A DNA stretch of 64,000 bases, taken from NCBI RefSeq assembly GCF_958295425.1, contig NC_081150.1, forward strand, positions 7,687,001 through 7,751,000, in the 5' to 3' direction. Both the position numbers and the translations under genes were made by a program. Position 1 is the first letter of the stretch, and every line of letters begins with the position of its first letter. This document shows, in pieces, positions 13,166 through 23,760 of this stretch. Below the pieces are notes generated by a model that had not been told where the DNA came from, did not search any database, and was given only the letters and a program-made list of their open reading frames with translations. Source of the DNA: Solea solea (lineage: Eukaryota > Chordata > Actinopteri > Pleuronectiformes > Soleidae).

Positions 13166-16100
13166 CCTCAGTGGTGGAGAGCGTGTCCGTGCTTGAGGCA
13201 GCATCTATTTTTGCCTCGGCTCACACGCTTGAGCACACAAAGACGTGGACACACATTCACATGTCTCAAATGTAGATGAACACCGCTGCTGCCAAAAATG
13301 GATTCCGACTCCGACTCCAGTCCATGCGCTGACAAACAAATGCTAACACACAGTGTCCTCATTAAAATTGTCTCGTGCGCACCAGCAGTGTGGATTGAGG
13401 GCTGTTAAAGTCCTGCCCCCCCCCCCCCCCACAGATAACACAGAAAAAGCTGGCTATTGTCTTACTGTAATCATCCTTTTGAAAGACGGATACATTAGAG
13501 ACACCATGTAAGAAAGCTACAGAAAGGTTTTCTAGGGTTGTTTCTCACAATGTGGGCACTGTCATCTGTCCAACTCAAACATATGGACAAATGGGAAGGA
13601 AAAAAAAAATTACTTTCGTGTCAAACCAGGAGAACATGCATTTTCTTTCTCTGCACTGTATCTCTGTATAAATGTGTTGAAACTGTTTTAAAGTGAGTTT
13701 CAAAGTGGTCCATTATCGCAGTATGTACAGCCACTGCTGACATGGACTGAGTGGATTTAAGGCATAGCAATTTGTTTCCCATTTTCCCCTCAGGTGAAGT
13801 CATTCTGTTTCACTCTATATCAGTTAATTTGCCAACCTGTATATCTGGGCACTGGTAATTGACTTGAAGTGAGTGGTATTGTTTATCAGTAAAATGTGTG
13901 GAGAGCAACTATTATTGCACTGTTACTTTCTGTGTTGATTAGCGTGAATGTTATTTGCCAAATAGAATGATTTGAAGGAACTGATAGATTAGTTCAGAAA
14001 ACCTCAGAAATGTGTTCATCACAGGTTTCCAGGGAAGGGTTTTTTACATTTTTAGTTTTAGTTTCCTGGCAGTCTAAAGCATATAAAAGATAGAAAAGCT
14101 TATAACGTTTGAGCAATGCAATGTTTTGGGCAGGATGTGAACAACAATTAGCAGATTTCGCTCTTATCTCATCCAATTGTACCTTTAAATTACTTGGCTA
14201 TTTTTTGGCAGGACAGGATTTTCAGTTTCTGTTAATGAACTAATATCAAAACAACATTAGATACCTTACCTAACATTACCTATGTACTAAGAATTCAGAC
14301 ATATTGTGCCAATAATCGTGCTGCAATGATCAAGTCCTCTAAGATCGACAACACTAATTATAAAAATGTGTTGATAGAACTTGTGATGTTCAGGCAGACA
14401 CTAAACAGGGAGGACACAGGTGTGCAGAGATGGAGAGCTTGGCAGGATTAATTATCAACTAATCAAAAAAAAAAATCAACAGATTTGTCGACGACCAAGA
14501 TAATCTTTAGCTGCAGCCCGAGCCAGCAGCGATCAAGGAACTCTCCGTGCCTGCAATAACCTGCCTCTGCAGAGCACTTAAGGCCTCCGCCATCAGTCAC
14601 TTAGTGAAACATTAGATGCTGCAAAATGAAACTGAAAATGAAATAAAAACACTGAAAAAGGTTGTGTGCATTTTAAGACTGAAATCGATCAGTGTGGGAC
14701 TAGAGCGGGCTCTTTAATAACTTTGCCGAGGATATTCCCCACGGAGCAGACTGTGGACAAACACAACTGAGGTGTCAGCAGGTATAAAATGTGCTTAGAT
14801 GGACTTCTGAGCTTTGTAAATACGTTGCCTCTGAGCTGGCTCCACTGCTAATATGAGCTCCTCTGGACTGCTGCGGTCAGTTATTACCATTAATTATCCT
14901 CCCTCTTCGTCTGCTGCTCATAGACAACTCTGAAAACAGCAAACTTTCACACTGTGTCAGTCTGTCTGTCTGTCTGACGGTTTATGTCTACCTTCTTTTC
15001 AACTTAATTTTATTCCATTACATTCAAACTCAGTCAAGCAGACAGAGAATGGCTCTATAGTTTCCTTTCAGAAAACCCACTTTGATATAATACAGTTGCT
15101 TATATAACTAGACATTTAAAAAATATATATCAATTGAAGGAATACTTCACAGATTTGCATTCAGCTTTGTATTACTGGAATAGGGGTAGTATTTTTGACA
15201 AATTGTGCTTGCGTCCTCAGTTTCCCCTGAGTCGAGAAATATCTTCATACTTATCTTTCTTACGTTCCCACCAGTGACACTTGGTCCTGTTAGCGGACAC
15301 TGTTTACATTCTGGGAATGAGGTCCCGCCCCCCCTACGAGTGGGTCTAAAAAGTGTGGAATTAGCGTTGCAGTTTCAAGCCTAGGACCAAGGCTCGGACC
15401 AAGTGTCACTGGTGGGCACGTAACAAAAATAAGAACGAAGATATTTCTTAACTCAGGGGAAACTGAGGTTTGGAAGCACAATTTTTTCAAAAATGCAAAT
15501 CGGTGAAGTATTCCTTTAATTTTTTGGAAGCAGAAGCAAATAAAAAGCATGTATTGCCCATGGCCAAGTGGAAGGGAATTAGGCTTGTAACTGGAGGGTC
15601 GCCAGTTCAAATCCTGGAACAAGTCAAGGGCTGGGCTGCCCCTGAGCAAGGTGCACAACCACCATTATCTCCCACGGTGCAGATAAGTGCTGCCCACTGC
15701 TCATGCGCCCGGTTTGTGTGTTGACTGTTGTGGAAAAAAGGATAGGTCAAATGCAATATTACTTATTTGAATGTGTGTGTGTGTGTGCAAATAAAACTAA
15801 TACTAATTCCATCCTTTTGCAGTAATGGTGCAGTCCAGAACAAGACCAGAGAGAGAGAGACAGCAGCTAACGCTATTCAAGGTGTTGTTGTTGTGAGGTC
15901 CAGCTCCAAAACACCAGTTTTTACTAATTAAAAAAAAAAAATAAAAATGTAGCTGCAGACCACTAAAAATAGCAGGTACTGCAGCAGCCCATCAATTAAA
16001 TTCCCCCACAGGGGACAGCTGTAATGCTGCTCAGGAGGAATGATGTGCTTTTGCTGGATGTGCAACATAACACAGTGCCAGCTAATGAGGTACACACAGA

Positions 16101-19100
16101 CAGTGTAGCAAGGCCAGATGCAAGGACGTCATCAGGATAACAATTTGATATGAGACTGTGCTTTACATACATTCTGATTTACTCCAAGCAATTGAAGTTT
16201 CTTTTTCTTTCTTTCGGCTTCTAATATTCCTCCTTTGATCATGTTGACAGATTGGACTGGTATCTCGATGTAATGACTAGAATACTGTTATTATCATGTT
16301 ATTTGAAGATTTTATATCGTATTTACCAGTGTGTACAGTATACTTTCATTTCATATATACTGTATTTGCAAAGCAGCGTAATAAGCATTGTAATATATAG
16401 CATCTGAGGCACAGCTTTATGTTAGTTCCTTCTTTTATTCTCTTGCCTTCATGACAACAATGTTGATGAAGTCTCTGTGACGCTATGCAGAAATGCAATT
16501 ACAGCGGATTGTGCAATTCATACCGATGTGGTTTTACTGACACGTAATTTGAATCTCATCTTGAAAGGCGTTTGACCTCAAAATGCCAGAGATGATGCTC
16601 GCTGAGAAGCCACACTCTGCGGTTATCCTCAGCTTCCGTCTCCAGCGGGCTATCTGGCTACATTTCATTCACATTACACTCCTTCAGCTCTTTAGTACAG
16701 CCAAGGCAAAATGGTGCACAGACGGAGCGAGGCTGTGAGTGTCAGCTGCTGAGAAGCATTCAGCCCCTGCGCGGCTGCTGCTTCACTCAGGCCATCCAAA
16801 AGCTTTTGAAACAAGTTTCAATTCCACAACCTCTGCACACGTCCGGACAAATAAACAGGTACAAGGATGTGGCTCACACACACCGAGGGGCACATATAAG
16901 CGAGGAGGGGCGGAGGAGAGGCTTTTGTACTTTACAGCGTGGCATAAAAAAAGTTTTACGGCGACATTGAGGGAGTCAGGACTAAAGCTGTCGTGAAAAT
17001 TAAGACGGCGGCTTAGAGTTTAAAGTCAGCAAACACTGAAACAAACAGGATTTTTAATGGATCTCGTGAGAATTTATGAAATTGAAACCGACTATAAAAG
17101 ACTACAGATAAATAAATAATCTGCTCCGAGTGCAGCTGATGATGATGATCTACAAATAAACTCTGAACTTGACTGCGTGCACAAATAAGAGGTGTGGGCC
17201 AGTGCTTGGTAGAAGGTCAGAGTTGTGATGAAAGGGAAGCGACTCCTCCGTCCGACCGTTCTTAGATTCCACGCGAGGAGAAATAGGACAAATGGATCCA
17301 AATCAATAAACGCGATGACACTAAATCACCATTTTCTCGGATGGATGCTAATGAATGTTCTGTGGCTGTCATGCAGATACTTTAAAAACAGAGACGTCGC
17401 ACTTTGAGCAGATGGCTGTCAGGATCATAAAAGCTTTTGAGCTTAAATAACATTCTCGGGAGATTGTCGGGGTCTCCTGAGAAGCACACTCTCCAAATAA
17501 CTACATTTCCATTTATTGCAGAGAATGGAACGTTTCTATATTGATTCAGATTTTATTTTTTTTACGCTGATCGGCAATAATCATGTGTGCTACAGGTGTC
17601 GCTGTTCAACGTCTCTAACAAAATGATTCAAATCTAATACAATTTTGGACACTGATATAAGAATATTGCAGGATTTCATTTTGTGAAATATGGGCCTTAT
17701 TATGGTATGTTACTATTTACTCGAGTAAGACTGACTTTTTTTGCTGTGGGTAAAAAAAAACTGCACACTTAGAAACTGACAGTGAAAAATTACTATTTCA
17801 AATCTTCAAGTATTTTTATCTTAAAAAAAGACAGAGAAAATATTCCAAATCCAAACAGGTATGTAATTTTGATTTGTGCAGGTTTGATTCCTCTGAGATA
17901 ATATTTATTCTGGGGGGAGGGGCATAAGTACACATTTTAAGCTTTAGTTTCACATCTTACATATAGCTGCTTTAACATATGGAATTAATTACTGGCCGCA
18001 ATGATGCTCATAATTTTAATTCATTTCTTACTTACACAATCTTAATGACTTTATATCCCCTGAATGACGGCCATTAAACTTCTAATGATTTGCAAATGAC
18101 TTACAGTAGACGTCCACCCTGATGGACTTGATGGCCGGCGAGCCAAGGCCGTTCTCAGCCTTGCAGTAATAGCGACCTCCCTGGGTCCTCAGGATCTTTG
18201 CGATGTGCAATGTTTCATTGAACACGCTGGAGTCCTGGAAGCGATCCGACACGCTGCCGGCTGTCTTGGTCCATCGGATCTGGGGAAAACAAAAGGCACA
18301 AGCAATAAATTCCTTCCTAGTGTAATTTCACTTGTTTCAGTGTTCCAGTGCTCAGGTAATGGACTGAGGCATCAAACATAGCTTTCACCTGGAAGCGGAG
18401 GGCTTGGAAACGAGGGAAGGGGGTTCAGGGTGTGGAGGAAGTCGTGCAGTCACATGTGTGATTGAACACTTTAGTGAGCCACAGTGTTTACAAGGATTTA
18501 ATACAGCGGGTCTACTTTTCAGTCTTACTTTTGTGAAACATAACAGCCCAAAAAAATCTTCAGGTCGTCCCTTCCACACAACGCTGACCTCAGTAGTGGC
18601 TTTCTCAGCAAGAGTACCCTCCACTAACTGATGAGACCTAGTTAGCCTATGGCATTGAGGTGCCATGAAAGGTGAAATAGTGCTACTCTCCAACATGAGG
18701 TTGTAATTGACTCTCTATCATCTCCCTCTCCAGTTCTCATTAAAGCGTACAGCATGACCAGGTACTGTGACAATTCTGGCCTGAGGGGCCACAGAGCCTC
18801 AACCATGGAGCATTCCATCCCTCATCCTAAGTAAGCTGCGGATGGACTGGCTTTGCCTGCACAGCCTCACATATCGCCGTCTAGGCAGCAATGGCTATGA
18901 ATTAGAATCCAATATCTCCACACTGTATGGTGATACCATCATCTTGGATCCTGATAACATCCCATTTCACAGCGATAGCATCAGATGGAACAGGGATATC
19001 GCTGCACGCAGAGATGAGGATTGGGTGCTATCTTGGGAGATTGCTGCTGCGCTGCTCTAGCTGTGGGGTTTTAACCATGACGACTCCAGCTCGAGGTTAT

Positions 19101-22100
19101 GACAGCTTGAAGTTTGGTCGTGTTCCAAATAGACAGCTTTGCCTGCTGAGCCTCACAATGGAAATGAAAGGGCAGGTGGCCAAAACCTGCTAATGGTGGC
19201 CCCATTGCACAGGATTTTTGCGGAGCTTTAGGGATAGAGGGTGACAAGGAGAGGAATTCATGTGCAGTCAAAGTCAAACTCCAGGGTTTCATATTCTCTC
19301 TCACTTTAATTGTAACTGTTCAGAGCAGCAGAAATAAATCACTCTAAAACTCCCATTTTTTAGAGACCTCTGTCTCTAAAAAAAAAGACAGCCTGCTATC
19401 AGACTGTGCTTAGCTGTCCCATCCCATTATACTAGCTATCAGCGGACAATATTACTGACTATAGCGTACAAAAAAGCTTAACTTTGCCTGCTTCTAATGC
19501 ATACACATTGAGGAAAAATCCTGCTGATGAATGCCAAAAGCTCCACAGACAAACGGGATATTGTGGCCAAAACTATCTCATATGAAAATTTACTGTATTA
19601 GATGAAGTTTGTCGTCCCTCTCCACTCTAAAAAAAACAAAGCAAGCTGCTTTACAGTGACCTCAACAGAATGTAATATTATTCCTTGTTTCACACGGACA
19701 GGATATCACTTTAATAATGGGCTTTCAACTCAACTTTCTCCGTATCTTGGAGCTATTTTCATCCTACCGCTCCTTTTACTTTTTTATTTTTTTAACACCG
19801 GAGCACCAATACCCACAGGGGGAGTCCTGAGGTATGCCTGGGGAGAACAGGTTGACCCTCTTCACTCTCCTCAGTGCAATGCAAATACTCTTGATCTGAG
19901 AGGGGCTCTGATTGCCCAGTCCCAGCCCGGCTTAGTTTCTTTTGGCTATTTGCTGCTTTCCTGCTCCTTTTCTCAATTCTCTGCTAAAACTCATGAGGTG
20001 CCTGCAAGTAAACACTCGGGAATACGTTTAACTGCCAGAAATGTACAACCCTGCTGCTGCTTTATGGCAGAAATGTTATATTACTGTCGGTTCCTTGCAA
20101 TTGCATGCATAGATTATTACCATGGAATGTAAATGCGATGTGGTTTTTCATGGTTCACCTCACACAGCTTTGAAAAGAAAAAAAAATGGAGTCACGCATC
20201 CACATTTTGCATATCCTTTTTTCTGAGGAAACATCAAAAAACATGACATCACTTAGTTCCAGAGGGAAAGGCAAAGTCAACACAATAACAACACCATTGC
20301 CTTTTAAATCAGACATCCCAATGGAAAGATCAACATTTGCTCACAAGGAAAGCAGAGCTCATCTAGATTAGTATCCAACTGAAAATCCTTGCCGTGTTTG
20401 AGACCACACATGCTGTGATGTCACGGCAAGAGCTAATTAAAATTCACCCAGTGTCTGTTGTTATGCAGGGATCATATGCTGAAGCACGCGTATTCAGTGA
20501 ATCTCCCATAATGCCTGCTGTGACGTTTCCCTCTCTCCAACTACAGACTGGTTCCTAATTGCTTGCCATCTTTTCCTTTAAGCACTGATGGCAGACTGTG
20601 CCGCTCGGTGGTGCAGCCAAGTGTGGCTGAGCATGACAATCAAATGATCAAAAGAAGCAACAGGGGGTCTACATCACAAGTTGTGAGTGCACAGACTCAA
20701 CAGGTTTATATTACAACATGGTGGCCTTCATGAGAACTGGACAACTGAAGAAAATCTGAAGACAACACATACTATCAAAATAACTTGTATCTTCATTTTG
20801 CCGAGAACTAACCATGTGTTTCAAAACAAAATCAACATATTTGAAAGGAGTGTGCTTGCTTTAGTCGGGGAGATAGTTGTTGTCACTTCTGATGGAGCAC
20901 TCTGTGTGGTGACAACAGTGACAGCAGCATTGTGTTTTGTTTTGTTTTTAAATAAAATAAAGAAAATACCATCTGCTCAAGAAACCGACACTGTAGGCCA
21001 AATGTCATGGGAGCATCCAAAACAGATCACATACTTCAATTGTTCTGTCCCCAGGTCTCAGGTCAGATTATTTGTATCCGCTGACCCGTGGTGCTGCGAG
21101 TTGAATCTGGCCGCTCAATAATTGAAACAAAAGAAAAAAGGTGTTTGCAATATGGTGTTGCTGGCAATTGCAGCCTGGTACTCAAACAAAGTAGTGTGGA
21201 CATAGTGGATGGAGGCCAGGGCAGGGGAGACGGGGGCAGATGGCTCCATCATCGGGGACTCTTTGATGTCCATTCTTAGCATCAAAGACGATGGATGAAG
21301 CCGGAAAACAGTGACCATGAAAGTAAAACATATATTTATTCTCACAGACAGTGATAAAGACGCAAGACATGGGTATTAAACCATTACAATTAACAGAGAA
21401 AAGACGGCAGTTTGTACCTTTTAGTACAAACTAGAGCTGCCACAATAATTGCAAAAATGAAATACTAAGACTATTGCAGAGGAACACGAGATAACACATG
21501 ACTGTGTATGACGTCTCCTTGCACCAAGGCAGGATCAGACAAAAAAACAGGTGCAAAGTCCCTTTAAGAGCACAGTGATATAAACCCTTGACATCATAAT
21601 ACAATAGTAAGACTGGGATGCTGAGTTTGAGGGATAATTGTTAAGGTTTTGGAACGTTGACTTAAGTGTTAATGCCAAAGTCTTGTCTGCCAGGAAGAGT
21701 TGGGGAAGGAATGTTTTGGCAGGAAGAGCCAATGTTGGGACTGGTTCCATCGGATTGTCAGCACACACACACACATCCAGGCTCATGAAGATGTAATGAA
21801 CACACACACAAGGTTTGTCACATATGTTTGTTTATACGGGAGAGTACAAACTTTTAGGGAGAGGGGCTAATCTGTGGAACTTGTGTTCCTCTGCTGTGTA
21901 ACATAAAGCTTTGCCTCGCTCGGCTGTGATACTTCACATCTGTCTTCACTTGATCTAAGTGCACAAACCAAATGTGAACAAGTAGAAAAATCATCCTTGT
22001 ATGGAGGACATGAGGCTCTGATAATTGAAAGCTTGATTCTTGGTATGCACTGGGAATGGCTCAACACTCCAGACTTTAGAGAAAGATGTATCTGCCCTCC

Positions 22101-23711
22101 ATATGCACTCTCAACTGCTAAACACAATGCCTTAGTGACTCAGTTATCGATTGATCAATTAGTTGACTAATCATTATCCCTATAGCCATTTCAACAATGG
22201 CTATAGGGAGATGAGAGAAAGTGACAACGTTTCTCTTTTATTAGCTATGGAGAACTGGGATTTGCACCTATCACACCTCATCAATGCATCCTTTAATCTA
22301 AAATCTGTCTTATAAATCCGTACGTTCCTGCAGCCCTACAATTTTAAACGCTTTACTTTGTCTGACTAACAGATTATCATTGACTTTGGTTGAGACGTTT
22401 ATATTTTCCACATAATGAACAATAAAGTAACTTTGGTGATCCCCCAATGTCATCACTAGGTCATCAGAGAGGCAGAAGAAAGTAATGGGCACAACTAAGA
22501 CTTCATTTCATCATTCACTACAGAGAGCCTTGTCCCATAAATCCTTCAGTCGACCTCGGCACAATATAAATACATGAAAATGTGAGGTTAAGCCTGCCGA
22601 ACACCAGCAGAGCCAGTCTTCCTGCTCAGCCTACACCGTAGTAACACCTTGAAATACCAAACCCAGGAGGCAGAAGTGAAAAACTACATATTATACACTG
22701 TGTGGGTTGACTGACAGGAACACATATTTATTTGACAATTAAATGGGAAGGCAGACAGGTGCTGCTGCTGCTGCCATCACGAGCTGCCTGTGTGGGACTT
22801 TGTTTGTGTGGGGTGGGTTTTCAGGGTTCATGCACCTTTTCCAATGTCAAATTCAAGTACTTTTAAGCTTTTCCAGTACCTTAAAGCTGTGCTAAATATG
22901 CTACTCAAATGATGATTTCACCTTTTTTTTTTTCCATCACATTAAAAGAGATCCAAGCAGAGCAATTTTCATTTTGACTCCTTGACTTATTTTATCCCCC
23001 CATCTATTAAGCAAACTATTCAGTCAGCGTGCTATTTGTGGAAAAACAAATATTTCAAACGTTTGCCAGCACTTTATCTAAAAGTCAAGCACCTTTCATA
23101 CCTTGACACGCATTAGGCAAAAAAACAACATCAAAATTCAAAGCATTTTAGGCAACCCCACAAACCCTTGGCTGGATAAACAAAGAACTCTGTTATTAAA
23201 AAGCACCTGTTTAATGTCTGTGGTGGGTCGGCTGATGTGCTCATGGCTAACAGAGGTCCACAGTGAGGAGGCTGCTGCCTAGTTGGACACGATCCAGAGA
23301 CTCCATCCGTTGAAAGGCTTGATGGACGTCTATGTAATTTAAGGAGTGTGCATATTGATGGCATTTGAAGAATTAAATGGTGGCCAAATTGCCAACTGTG
23401 GCACCATTTATTCTGTGGTTGATCCTTTGTGGTTCTGATGTTGCACTTGGCGCAGCACCACTCCAGCGCGTGTTGTCATGAGAGCTCGTAATCTCTCTCA
23501 AAGTCAGGGAAAGAGACTGGGATCCGGACAGTAATGATGAAAAAAGCAATCTTGTAATTTGCTAATGCAGAACTAATTCAAGCCATTTACAGGGACTGAG
23601 TCGTGTGACGACCCCCTGTGATACTGCAGTCCAGATGGTGAGTGTGATTTAAGCTACTGATGGTGTGGATGTTGTTAAAAACAGTAAATGACTACATATA
23701 TATATATATAT

Positions 23712-23760
<49 letters not shown>

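Larger units (their letters stand above)
971..18104 (-). other. mdga2 intron of 17.1 kb
   Basis: This is non-coding on both strands as far as I can see. It holds simple repeats, a TA palindrome (5790-5926), a duplicated-motif repeat fragment (6040-6600), a TTAGGG-like block (7060-7260), repeat fragments near 9.8, 10.1, 10.9 and 14.5 kb, and a foldback element with a SINE beside it (15136-15790). The stretches 971-3600, 3670-5600, 11000-13100 and 15800-18100 showed me nothing beyond short chance open frames. The intron is phase 1. Confidence 0.75.

Noticed and set aside
15561..15630. Possible tRNA gene.
   Set aside because: A and B boxes are present, but acceptor-stem pairing is not apparent; a SINE head explains it.
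15290..15724. Open frames over the foldback element and SINE.
   Set aside because: They are non-coding mobile DNA; no transposase or reverse transcriptase motif is present.
19602..20132. 176-residue plus-strand open frame.
   Set aside because: It has mixed low-bias codons, no domain, no splice sites at sensible places and no match to a family I know.
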